A stretch of DNA of 64,000 nt. It comes from Xiphydria camelus. Lineage: Eukaryota; Arthropoda; Insecta; Hymenoptera; Xiphydriidae. Position numbers and translations under genes: made by a program. The stretch covers positions 22,673,934-22,737,933 of the forward strand of contig OY783197.1 of NCBI GenBank assembly GCA_963678675.1, read 5' to 3'. A model generated the notes under the pieces. The model did no database searches and had not been told where the DNA came from. It was given only the letters and a program-made list of their open reading frames with translations. How positions within the stretch are numbered: position 1 is the stretch's first letter; every line of letters begins with the position of its first letter. Below are positions 33,456-44,158 of this stretch, piece after piece.

Positions 33456-33971
33456 CGGCAGACTTTCTCTGTACGCCCAAATGCAGAAACGCGAGAGCGC
33501 GCACATTAAATCCAAACTAATCACGGACGAATAGGAACCCACGCCACTTCGCCGTGGCTCCACCCTGACCGCCTCGCAATTATATTCAAATTAAAACGTC
33601 GAGCATTCAAATAGCTCGCTCCTATTTTTTGCACGCCCGCCGGATTGCAAAATCTCCCTCGCCTCCGCTGCCGAACCTTCGATATCGCGACTTAGCCGCG
33701 GGCTTTTGACACGGATATGTATCTCGCACAATGCCCGGCGAAAAATTGGCCCCGCGTGCAAGGGTTATTACCCATCGCGTAAGAATTGTTCGGTTTCCTA
33801 GCATTTTATAATGGCGTTACCGCGATTACGCCAGCCAACACATTCTTGGACGTGGGACCGATAGGCGAGTACCTTGAGGCTTGCGCGGGTTACTCGTTAC
33901 CTGGAGGCGAACGACTCTAAAAGTAGGCAGCCATTGCGGTGGAAGCCAATTACACCAGGGGGACTCGCGCC

Positions 33972-34004
33972 TATATAGAAGTCCCGGCTTCTCCGACGTC
34001 AGAT
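33972..34004 (+). promoter_or_regulatory. TATA box and initiator of the first secreted-protein gene
   Basis: TATATAG at 33972-33978 with TCAGAT at 33999-34004. The A at 34001 lies 29 bases after the TATA start, the usual insect spacing. The start codon is 62 bases further on. The string ATATAGAAGT is shared with the promoter of the third paralogue. Confidence 0.65.
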
Positions 34005-34062
34005 TTCCTCTGCCGAACCTCTCTCGTTCATCCACGACATCTGCTACGACGACGACACCGCT

Positions 34063-36515
34063 ATGAGGCCGATAGTGAGTGCGCACGAACCGACATCACG
34101 GGCGTGGATCGTCGATACGTTCGATCGATTCGCGCGTTCGGAAGTTTCAAGTGTCCGATCCGAGATCCAAATCCGAGTGACTCGCGTCTCGCCCGAAATT
34201 CCCGGGGAGGATCGAAACTTCGTCGATTCGCTCGCATGCAATCGGAAGCCGAGCCTTCCGCAGTGCCGGTTCGGTATAGATAACGAGACGAGAAAAAAGA
34301 TACGCGCGTCTCGCGTGTGCTCGTCCCGTTGGTTTTTCGATCGGTATGCCAAAATTGTACAGTGGACTTTCGTTAAAATCGTGATTTATGTTTCTTCGCT
34401 ATCGTCGTCTTAAATAACCCCGCAATCGTAGCGAACAAACGAAGGTCCGTCAATTCCGTCGCGTCGTTCGTTTCATTCCGGAACGATAAATCGGTGCGAC
34501 GACAACGGCATGGCGATAAAAGTCGCGCCGCGCGATACGAGTCCTCTCGTACCCCTTACCCGGCTCATTAGCATTTACAATTGGACGCGCGTAAAAAGTG
34601 CGAGTGCACTCGGAAGGCACTACTTTCTAACCGAGCGTACACGCAGCGTGCAGGAGTTACGACGTCCACTTGCTGCTCACGCGTATGGCGCGTTCGATGA
34701 AGCTGCCGTTTCCCGGGTGACACGCGTAATCGTTTCCTTTTCAGGTTTTCCTGCTGGCCCTCCTCCCGGCGCTTTGTTTGGGAGAGGAGCGCGCGACTAG
34801 AGCGTCTACCGCTGGTCACCTCGAGTACAGCGATCCCAGCGGTCAGTTTGATTAAAAATGAAAACCGACTTCAAGAAATAACGAGCACTATAAAAGGGCA
34901 AAAATACAATTATATTCGAAGCATGTAAGTAATAATAGTATTTTTTTGGAGTCAGTGCTAAGCCGCACGTCGAGTGTAGGTAGACTACATAAAATAGACT
35001 TGGTCTTTACAGACTTGATGTGCGGCTTGGCACCGACTCTAAAAAATACTATTAATGTACTTACATACCTCGAATATAATTTTACTTTGGCCTTTTTAGT
35101 ACTTGTCGCTTATTGAAGTCGGTTTCTATTTTTGTTCACTTTACTTATTTCACAATTTTTAGTGGGCGAGTAGAAGTGTGTAATGTAAAAAAAAAGAATC
35201 ATCTAAATCGGTTCAGATATGACGGAAATATGAAGTAACACGACGTATATCATTTACCAAGGTCAAAAGCTGGATGGGTGACCGCCAGCATGCCACTAGC
35301 GTTATCGACTTGTTTATCTGTTAGCCTCTAATTGAAATGTATACTGTTTACAAAACTATTGCACTAATATCGAGTGATTTGCTGTTGTCCGTTGAGGAGT
35401 TCTGTTCTCGATCTCCGAAAGTCTTCATCAGATCTTCGCTAAATTTAAACGGGACCACTGTGACAGTACACCCTTTTAAATAAGAAAAGAATCTTCGAAA
35501 TCGATTTAAATTTGTCGGAAATATAAAGTAACGTCCAAGAAAAACGTCGAATTGAGAATCTCCTCTTTTGAAGTCGGTAAAAAAAACCGAGCTTTTTCGA
35601 CTCTGTACTCTCGTTTCCACTTTATCTTATGTAACTCCAGGTGCCACGGTGAATTGGAAGCTCTTCGCGCCTTACGCTCAATGGAAGACGCACCTGGAGC
35701 AGCCCCAGCGCGCGCAACGGGCCGAAGCGGGCACGGCGCACCCCATCACGTACCGAGCCTCGGAGCCGCAGCCGGCTCAGCAAAGCGAGCAGCCCGCGCA
35801 GCACGCCGAGCCGATTCAGTACAAGCCTTACAACGCGTTACCGGCTGAGATAAGACACCTGATTCTGAGCGCGTACGAGAGCCAAGCACCTTACGTCGCA
35901 CCCGAGGCTTTCATGTATCAGACGAAAGCTGTCGACGCTTCCGCACAACAAGAAGGTCACGTTCAGTACGAAGAGGCCAAAGAGGGCGGCGCCGTAGAGT
36001 ACAAAGAGAAGTCCAGTGAAGTTCCCGCCGAAACGAATGACAAAGTGACGCTGGTCAAGCAGAATCAGGAGTACCAGCAACAAGATCAAACCCACTACGA
36101 GTTGCTGCGTGTATCCGGTAGTCCCGAGTCTCAGTCTCAGTCTCAGGCTCATCACGAAGCTCAGGTCGAAGCGGAACCGGCAGTTCACGCGCCGGAGGTG
36201 CAACCGACTCACCGATTGCAAGCCGAGCCCGTCTATGTGGCTCAGGCACCGCCGGAGGAACCCAAGCCGAAGTACAGCAAACACATGCCGGCGGAGATTA
36301 AGCAACTGTTGCACTTCCAGGCGCAAATTCCGTACAACGTCATCGCTAATCACATCGTCTACCGGCCGAAGTCTCTCTTCATACCGAAGCCTCTTTCGCA
36401 CCCCGAAGGAAAGGAGTATCAGTATCGCACGAAGATCTATTTCCTTAAGGACGAAGAAAAGGACGCGGAGAGCGAGGAGGCCAAGCCCGTGAAGGAGGAA
36501 TCTCAGCAGCACTGA
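34063..36515 (+). CDS. Secreted Gln/Pro-rich protein, probable cuticular/matrix protein, paralogue 1
   Basis: Exons 34063-34074, 34745-34841 and 35641-36515 (stop TGA) join to 327 residues. Residues 1-17 are a signal peptide (MRPIVFLLALLPALCLG), interrupted by a phase-0 intron after codon 4. Intron 2 splits the Gly of PSGATVNWK. The mature chain starts with RATR. It carries one YxPY-type block (YKPYNALPAEIRHLI, about residues 97-111) and a second block near the C-terminus (about 247-279, MPAEIKQLLHFQAQIPYNV then IVYRP). The rest is rich in Gln, Glu, Pro and Ala with an acidic-basic tail (KDEEKDAESEEAKPVKEE). The architecture matches the next two genes, so this is a tandem family. A very short first coding exon inside the signal peptide is common in insect cuticular protein genes, which with the TATA promoter supports a cuticle or matrix role. 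There is no chitin-binding R&R motif. AATAAA lies at 36621-36626. Confidence 0.85.
34854..35135. mobile_element. Foldback MITE in intron 2 of the first secreted-protein gene
   Basis: AAAAACCGACTTCAA-type arms: GAAAACCGACTTCAAGAAAT on the left and TATTGAAGTCGGTTTCTATT on the right. Inner arms AGTGCTAAGCCGCACGTCGA and CTTGATGTGCGGCTTGGCAC pair around a loop of about 45 bases. Confidence 0.8.
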
Positions 36516-36650
36516 TGAATCGCTGCGGGTTTGAATCGATTGTCGATTTATTTTGGATTTAGCGAGGATTGCATTAGTATTATTTTCTCTCGGATGTTAT
36601 TATTCTTTTGTATTTAATGAAATAAATTATTTTCATTTAACCACTGGACG

Positions 36651-37128
36651 TACACTGAGAGAGAAAAAATTGCTGGTATAAAGACAAATATTTCTCGAAC
36701 CAAGAACATGTGATCTTAAAAATTGTTAAGAATACACATCATTAGTCGAAGAATACATCATATGAGGCTAAATTTACTCGCCGAGAAAGAAACTTGAATC
36801 ACTATTATCTCATTATCTATGAGCTTTTGGCTCATGTTTGTATAACACTTTTTCGAAGATGATATTTTTATCTACAACAAAGTCTTACATCGATGTAGGC
36901 TAGAAGTTCATAAATAATGAGATAATAGTGATTGAAGTTTCTTTCTTGGTACATAATTTTAACTTTATGTAGATATTCTTGATTCCAGGCCTTCGTTGAG
37001 ATAAGAAATCCTTCCTGCGCGTAAAAAAAAGGACTCAAAAGAAAGTCATAGCTTGACCCTGGAATCATATCACGTTTTTCATTGAAGAAAATATTTGGTT
37101 GGCACCGACAATTATTTCTCTCAGTGTA
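36651..37128. mobile_element. MITE family A copy split by a family F insertion
   Basis: Ends TACACTGAGAGAGAAAAAAT and ACAATTATTTCTCTCAGTGTA, TA at both edges. The internal stretch 36760-36947 is a family F palindrome. It starts about 25 bases after the polyadenylation signal of the preceding gene. Confidence 0.8.
36760..36947. mobile_element. MITE family F, copy nested in family A
   Basis: GAAAGAAACTTGAATCACTA and TTATCTCATTATCTATGAGC are inverted as AAATAATGAGATAATAGTGA and TTGAAGTTTCTTTCTTGG. Related copies lie at 49961, 56988, 57195 and 58316. Confidence 0.8.
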
Positions 37129-37959
37129 ATTTCGACCAATCTTTATTTCCGAAGGTGAGAGAGTAAGCATTTGTATTTTTTATTCCGCCGTGATAAGTAT
37201 CAGAAACGAGAGAACTGACGACAAAACGTATCTGTTCACTTTCCTCTCTAATGCCGATATGTGTATACGCACGAGCGTCGTGGATGTCTAACGACGCCGT
37301 TGCACTCGTCCGCGCTCCTTTCGCACGCGCGTCATTTTCTTCGTTTTGATCTCCGGCGGAAATACGAGTGCGAGCCGTCGCGTCTGTAACGAGTTAATGG
37401 CACGTTAGCGTTGAAATTTCCCTTTCGAAGTATAGTCCGGCTCGCGCAGTCGTACTAATATCTTATTTGATTTCACTAGACGCGAGAAAGGATAACACAA
37501 TTTCTCCGGATCCGGAAGGCGAGCCGTACAGTGATCCACTTTCGTGGTCTTCGCGCTTCGCTCGGCTCGCGATGCAACGCCCGATCTAAATTTATTCCGA
37601 TTCGACAGGATACTTTCGTTCTCGTTCGCTGCCGTCGATGTACGCGTAAGCGATCGTCCGTCAAATCAGCACCGACGAAACTACGTCTCCCGATCCTTTG
37701 ATCAGATGGACTTCCCGTCCTACTTTCACTCATCCAACGTCTGTTGGGTATAGATGCGTACATATTTTTTTAAAAAAAGAATAACAATAATACGAACCGC
37801 GTCCAATCATGATTCGTAGCGAATTAAAACGTCCTTCGAAAGTACAATCTGGTACCCCAGGAGCAATGCCTGAAGGTCCGGATATTCTTAGAATGACGCT
37901 GATGTAATTACGAAATATAAAAAAAAAATCAATTTCGACCGTTAAACCGTCTGGTTCGT

Positions 37960-38365
37960 ATAAGTTTAGTTTCTGACAAGATACTGTACAATGAGCACTA
38001 TCTAGTTCATTTATATCTAGTTTCTGGAAAGCCACTATATAACGAGAAATTATCTAGTTCATGTATATCTGCACGGAGAAAAGTTTGTAGTAACCACTTC
38101 CACAATCCACGTCATAAAATTGAATTATTGCGACGTATGACGTTCATATCATACATACGTCGATATTTACCATAAATATTGTCACATTTGCTCTATTTAT
38201 GGTGAGCATCGACATATTAATGGCACTGAACGTCATAGGCTGCAATAATTCAATCTCATCACATGGATTGTGAGAGTGGTTACCACAAACTATTCTCCGT
38301 GTAGTTTCTGACAAGACACTGTACAGTGAAAACCCCATCTAGTTCTATCTAGTTCTCCCAGCCAA
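37960..38365. repeat. Degenerate tandem repeat of TAGTTTCTGACAAGA units, split by a palindrome
   Basis: Units with TAGTTTCTG-AA-A--CACTGTA and TATCTAGTTC occur near 37967, 38017 and 38303. The last is separated from the others by the palindrome at 38069-38303. Confidence 0.6.
38069..38303. mobile_element. Foldback MITE with GCACGGAGAAAAGTTTGTAG ends
   Basis: The left arm AGTTTGTAGTAACCACTTCC is inverted as GAGTGGTTACCACAAACTAT. The right end is TTCTCCGTGTAG. Inner arms AATTGAATTATTGC and GCAATAATTCAATC also pair. Confidence 0.8.
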
Positions 38366-38736
38366 TTGCCCAGGTGGAAGTCGAAAAGAACTAGACACAT
38401 TTCTACTTGGGTGTTCGTCCTGGTAAACCGAACTGTAAATCGTTGCGTTAAAAATGGAAAAGCATTCTTTCACCTCCATCGATATATCTGCAGCGATATC
38501 TCGCTTCAACCCTGAACATGTCCTCCTACGTCCGGCCAATCGCGCTAAATTCTAATCCGCGTGGTTCCCGTCACTTTCAATCGGTCACCTATGCACGCAC
38601 GATGCAGAAGAATGCACCGGCTCGTTGCGACCGCGCGCCTGTACGGCCGGCCGCTCAAAAGTGAGAAACCGCTGGACCATGCCTCGACAGCGATGGAGGT
38701 GGTTCGCAATTCACATCCCCTCGCCAAACCTCAGCC

Positions 38737-38771
38737 TATAAAGTTGTTCCGTGCAACGCGCGCCCGCCTCA
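38737..38771 (+). promoter_or_regulatory. TATA box and possible initiator of the second secreted-protein gene
   Basis: TATAAAG at 38737-38743, with CTCAGAA placing a candidate start A at 38771. The ATG is at 38830. The spacing is slightly long but within the range seen. Confidence 0.6.
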
Positions 38772-38829
38772 GAAACTCTCCACCCTCGATCATCCGCGCA
38801 CTGCCGTGCGAGTCCCACGTCTCCTCGAC

Positions 38830-41800
38830 ATGACGAAATTACACGTAAGTCCAAGCACGCGTATCTTCGACGCGACTCGCGATCGGTCGGGTCCGTCCTC
38901 GCGGTCTGCTCGAATCGGGAGCGCAGGAAATTCGATCGTTCTCGCGTCGCACAGCTCCTCCTCGCGGTCAGATTTTCCGGTGCGGTAACGACGTTTGAAA
39001 CGGCGTGGCGCTTGTGTCGGCAGCGAAAGTTCCCGGGCGATCGTTCGGTGCAACCGAGCCGTACGACCGGCTTGCGGCAAGTAATTGCTATTAATTGTAG
39101 CGAAGGAGCTCGGGCCTCGGTTACGCGAGCGTGGAAACGTCGTTTCGGGGAACGATCGTGTCTCGTTTCTCTAACGATTCGCCGTCTAGGAGAGATTGCG
39201 TTTAACGAGTGCCATAAATCAGCGGAACGACAGTGTTAGAGCACTTTTGTTTGTAGTTTTTATTAGAGGAAATATTTTTTTGAGACTCTCTGGATTCGAG
39301 TAATTGGCATTTGTTTAACGGAGTTTGTGGGGAAATTTTAGTTTAGCTGTTGTTTTGGGATATTTTAATATATAATATCTAATAATAATACCTGATAATA
39401 TTTAATATATAATATCTTGCTAATTGTTCATTGGTCGCTATTTTTATTCATTGATTAATTGGTTGATTCGTTGGTGTGATTTGCATTTGTTTAACGAAGT
39501 TTGGGGAAATGTCGGTTTAGATGTTTTCTAAGCGTGTTTCCAAAGTTTTTACAAGAATTATTCGTTTCAGGACAATTCGATATATCCTGTTAATTATTAA
39601 TCGGTTGCTATTTCTATTAATTAGATAATCGGTTCGTTCATTTATGTGATTTGCATTTACTTAACGGAATTTAACGAAATATTGCTTAAGTTGTTTTCTT
39701 AACGTATTTTCAAATTTTTTATTATTCGTTTTAGGATTTTTCAATGCAGGTATTCTGCTAATTATTAATTTAATGCTATTTTCATTCATTTGTTAATTCA
39801 TTCATTGGTTAATTAATCGAGCTAACGTACAATTCGTTTAAATATCACGCGAGTCAAACGAGTCACCGGTATGTCTTATCACTCGCTCTGTATACGGGTT
39901 TTGTGAGCGACTTTTCGAAACCGCAATCGAGAAAATCCAGCGCGCGCTGCTTAATTTATCTTTCGCTTTCTATTCGATCGCAATTCCGATTACCCATACC
40001 TATACTTACATGTCGATGCAGAGGTTGAAAGTCTCGGGATAACCGATAACTCTGCCCATTCGTTTTCTTGGCATTCACCGTATACATATACTCGCTGCAA
40101 CGTGATACACGCTATAACGCTATGGAACAGAAAGGTTAAGTTGCGCCATACTTGCATTTATGGCTAAGATTGGCGATAAAATATTATCACTGCAGTTACG
40201 CCGAGAGAAGGCTCTCCTTTCTCCTTCGACGTTCTCATGGGGAGAAAACAGGTGGATCTCACCCACGAGAGATGCAATTCGGTCTTAACATAAAAAATAT
40301 TCATATTTTTAAATTTAATTTGTAATTCGTATATATATTCAATAAAATACGAAAAAGAAACGGTTCGAAAAAATCATTATTTGCAAAGTTATAAGTGCGT
40401 TTCTCTCAACAAGATTGTAATGTCATCGGGAAGGCAGAGAGACGAATGCGAAGGAGATAGTCTTGCTAAATTATGATGTAAATAGCTGCAGCATTTTTAA
40501 ATATCATTTACTAGCTTAAATAAGGCGGAAAATAAAAAATGAAAAAATACGGGGTTAATAATTGTGTCCAAATTTTTCGAATCTACAATACAAAATTCAT
40601 GTTAAAACCGAATTTATTACCAATGACTACGAATAATTTTTTTTTCGAAATTTCCACAGATTCTCCTCCTAATTTCGCTCCCGTTTAGCTTGGCCCAATT
40701 CTCCATTCAGGGACCAAGCGACGGAAATCGCAGAGCTCAGGGACTGAAATATAGCCAAGAGAAGGGAATCGAGTATAGCGATCAGAGAGGTGAGTATAGA
40801 CAGGAAAGTAACTCGCGATCGACCGCTAGTAATAGCGGTGATAAAACCAGGAGACGTTTTACTTTGCCTTTTTGCAATACCGAAATTACGAGAAGGTGCA
40901 ACGCTAATTTAACGTCTACGTAACAACGTGCGATCGGGAAGCTTCATACGAGATTCCTTTCTCTCAGCATCGCAAGGCGTGGGAGATTTTTCCATTCAAG
41001 GAGCGAGCGACGGAAACAGTGATTTTCACATCCAAGGAGCCAGCGACGGCAATGCTCAGTTCAATATTCAAGGCGCCACAGATGGCAATGCTGAGTTCAA
41101 AATTCAAGGTGCCACGGATGGCAATTCCGACTTCAGAATTCAAGGAGCCACCGATGGTCACAGTCAGTCCTCTGTTCAGGGGCCGTACGATGCGAATTCC
41201 GGTGGAGGAAGGGCGTTGCAATACGGCGATAATAGCGGTAGAGTAACGAAATTGAAATTACTCGAAAAATAATTACAGAAGACTTCCAAATGGCGCACCC
41301 TACCAGAGGATGAGCTGTTTGAGAGGTTGCGTTCAGAGATGTGATTTATATAGCGATAGTGCACTGTTTTATTATCGGTAACATGTTATCACATATCAGA
41401 TACATAAACGTATATTGGGGATAGAAGTATATCTTGTACTCATTTGCAACTGTACTTTCCTCGTGAAGCTAATAGACCCTCATGAGATTTATTACTCCGT
41501 CAGGTTTCAAAGTCAACTGGAGATCGTACCAAGCTCAGGCGCCGCAACATCAACCTCAACAACGGCCGGAGCCTCAATACGCTTCCGAGACTGCATCTCC
41601 GATAAGGGTCGACCCCGGTCCACCGCAACCCTCTCATCAGCCTCAAGCTCACGTTCCCGTTCAGCAACCCAATTACAAGCCTTACAGTAACGCGCCGCCT
41701 CAGATCAAGCAATTGCTCCAGTACCAAGCACAAATACCGTATCTGAACATCATTCCCGAACAATATCGGTGACTACTCATCTTATTCTCCGACTTAAATC

Positions 41801-42372
41801 TCCTTTTAAGTCAGTTTTGACCAGTTGAAATTGAGACACGCCTAACTGCTTTCAGATACGACGCATTAGCGGCCAGTCAGGCCAACGCTCAGCAGTTCCA
41901 AGCCGAATATCAGAGTCGAGCGCCTCAGGAACCTTCTCATCCACCCGCTGCCAGTCAGTATCGAGGAAAATCACGCGGTCCAGCAAGACAGAAACGTCAG
42001 GCCCCTCAGTATCAAGGTGCTGCTCAACCCCATCAACAGCGCCCTCAGTATCAAGGCGCTGCTCAACCCCATCAACAGCCCCAATATCAAAGAATATCTC
42101 AACCCCCCGCGGAACCTCAACCTCATTATTCCACCAACCTCCCGAGTCAGATTCAGCAAATCTTGAAATTCCAGGCTCAGATCCCTTATGATAACATTGC
42201 CAATCAGATCGTTTATCGCCCCGACAAGCCCTACGTACCACAGCCAGTGCCGCCTCCCGCGCACGGCAGTGCTCCTCAATATCAAGGTCAACCCGCTTAC
42301 AATCAGGGTCAGGCTGCTGCCTACGGTCAAGGACAGGGACCCGTTCGTCCCGTCAAGGAGAATCAATATTAG
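38830..42372 (+). CDS. Secreted Gln/Pro-rich protein with 12-residue IQG repeats, paralogue 2
   Basis: Exons 38830-38844, 40660-40789, 40968-41237, 41504-41768 and 41856-42372 (stop TAG) join in frame to 398 residues. Residues 1-17 form a signal peptide (MTKLHILLLISLPFSLA), again split by a phase-0 intron after codon 5. A first repeat QFSIQGPSDGNR (18-29) lies in exon 2, and six more 12-residue repeats fill residues 55-126. Exon 4 opens GFKVNWRSY, the counterpart of GATVNWKLF in paralogue 1. A block NYKPYSNAPPQIKQLLQYQA follows, and exon 5 has RQKR (genomic 41986-41997), APQYQGAAQPHQQ repeats, and a C-terminal block (about 317-349) with IQQILKFQAQIPYDNIA and IVYRP. Function is inferred as cuticle or matrix. 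Exon 3 could alternatively read through to a stop at 41270, giving a short repeat-only isoform. AATAAA lies at 42849-42854. Confidence 0.85.
39300..39810. repeat. Degenerate tandem repeat, about 170-180 bp period, in intron 1 of paralogue 2
   Basis: Three units begin near 39307, 39480 and 39650 with GATTTGCATTTGTTTAACG-type starts. Each continues with GTTTTCT-A, a TTATTCGTTT or similar stretch, CTGCTAATTATTAAT and ATTCATTGGTT. Units are diverged. Confidence 0.7.
40280..40625 (+). repeat. Dispersed repeat R1, copy 2 (uninterrupted)
   Basis: Aligns with 18930-19510 without the family S insertion. It lies in intron 1 of paralogue 2 and ends just before exon 2. Confidence 0.75.
40985..41200 (+). 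repeat. Coding tandem repeat, 6 x 36 bp (12 residues each)
   Basis: Six in-frame units: DFSIQGASDGNS, DFHIQGASDGNA, QFNIQGATDGNA, EFKIQGATDGNS, DFRIQGATDGHS and QSSVQGPYDANS. A seventh, QFSIQGPSDGNR, is in the preceding exon. The hydrophobic pair at positions 2 and 4 with a turn-like DGN is compatible with stacked beta strands; that is inference. Confidence 0.92.
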
Positions 42373-44070
42373 ATCAGGATTCCTCATCTCGGTCACAATC
42401 TGACTGTTCACCGCGGTAGGCGATTTGGACTCACAGATTTAATTTAATGTAGCTCGATATGTTAGTCTTGTTATTTTTTCAAGACTGGTTGAGCGTAACG
42501 AGTCTCCTTTTAGGAGGCGCCTAAGGTAGTGTTCTTAACAGGTTACATCGCAGTGACGTCATTGGGGAACAACGTTTCACGTGAGATATGTTTAATATTG
42601 TTAAAGCTTCAGCACAGGTTTCGGTGGAGCAGCCGAAGTATTTTTAATCGTCTCGGATGAATGTCGGGATTTGAATTTTGTGCGTAATTTTAAGCATTGC
42701 ATCCTAAGATTACTTTGATCGATATATTTAGGAATATAGTGGCATTTTCTACGGTTCACGGAAAATGAGGTAAATGTGAGGTGGTAACGCGACTGAGCGA
42801 CGAATGGATCTGATAGGTTTATAGGTTTTAATTTTTGTACGTTTTTTGAATAAAAGGATCTTGATAAACCCTGTCATTTTATACGATTTTCGAAATCCTG
42901 TCGATGAATAATAATTCAGGAGGAAAATATCTCCAGCGTATCGAAAAATTTCTGAAACAAGTTTCTCGTCGCACAGGTCAGCATCGATGCGATCGCATTA
43001 AATGTACACCGCTGGAGAACGAGATACGCGTAGGAACGCATAAAGTCGAACGCGGAAGGAGTATAAATTCTCACGTAATCGTGCTTCCTGCAAGAGTGAC
43101 TTTAACGTTACGCGACTGCCACGGATACATGTACTCATATTCCACTTACGTGCATCACTCGCGTTTCATGCCACCACTAACATATCTCGATAGCTCATTT
43201 TCCGTCCACGCATGAGTCCTAGAAATAGGGATACAGGTTCTATATGTCATACACTGAGAGAAAAAATTGCTGGTACCAAACAAATGTTTTCCTGAATAAA
43301 AAATATGATATAATTCCAGGACTAAGCAATGGTTTTCTTCGCGCAACAATATGTTTAATAGACTGGAGTAATTGTTTTTTTTCGCACAGAAAGAATTTCT
43401 TATGTCAAAAAAGGTATTCTTAGATTAAGAATATATATTTCTCGACCTGTATTCTTAAAAATTATTATATCCTTATGTTCTTGGTTGAAGAAATATTTTT
43501 TTGACACTAGCAATTATTTCTCTCAGTGTAGTTTAAAGTGTGAATATCAATATGGAAAACAATGCTTTTGCACTTAATAACGTTCCTTTGGAATTCCCAC
43601 TACTTTCCTTCCCTTCAACTGATCTTAGTAACGGTTGGCCTCGAATTATTGAGAAAAGAGGGAGTGGTTCCGGGTCACAGACCCGCTCGACATAAAGCAT
43701 ATCTCTCCAAGCACGATTACGAATAGCTCGGCGATATCGGATCCTCTCCCCCACCCCCTCAAGATAACAATCGCATAGTAAATCGTGATGCCGATTTTGA
43801 TTTCTTTTACCATCGCCTCTACATACTTGCTCGCCCGGGACACTTCCAATCCCTTTCACGGAATAATCTTACGGCACATGTGCATGCGTGGCCCGCTGTG
43901 CGCCCCGATTTTTCCACGGGTGCAACCAGTCACTTCCTGGCTCGGGCACCACCGACGGCACACATACACCGCGCGCCGCGCCGTTAAGTGAGTGGGATTT
44001 GTGCGAAAAAAATCCAAAGCTAACAGACCATGAAAGCTGGTGGTGGTCACTTAGCCTGGAAACGCTCGCC
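42373..44070. other. 3' UTR and spacer between paralogues 2 and 3
   Basis: 42373-42854 is 3' UTR ending in AATAAA (42849-42854). The remainder holds one family A MITE (43250-43530) and otherwise unremarkable DNA. Confidence 0.5.
43250..43530. mobile_element. MITE family A, full copy
   Basis: Ends TACACTGAGAGAAAAAATTG and TAGCAATTATTTCTCTCAGT followed by GTA, TA at both edges. Internal palindromic blocks as in other copies. Confidence 0.85.
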
Positions 44071-44101
44071 CATATAGAAGTGCCTCGCGACGCAATCGGC
44101 A
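44071..44101 (+). promoter_or_regulatory. TATA-like box of the third secreted-protein gene
   Basis: CATATAGAAGTGCC at 44071, matching CTATATAGAAGTCCC of paralogue 1. A GCAGTTT initiator-like site places the start A at 44101, 30 bases on. Confidence 0.6.
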
Positions 44102-44158
44102 GTTTACCCAGGATCACCTCGAAACCGCGTCACTCCCGTCGGTTCCCTCTCCGACGTC

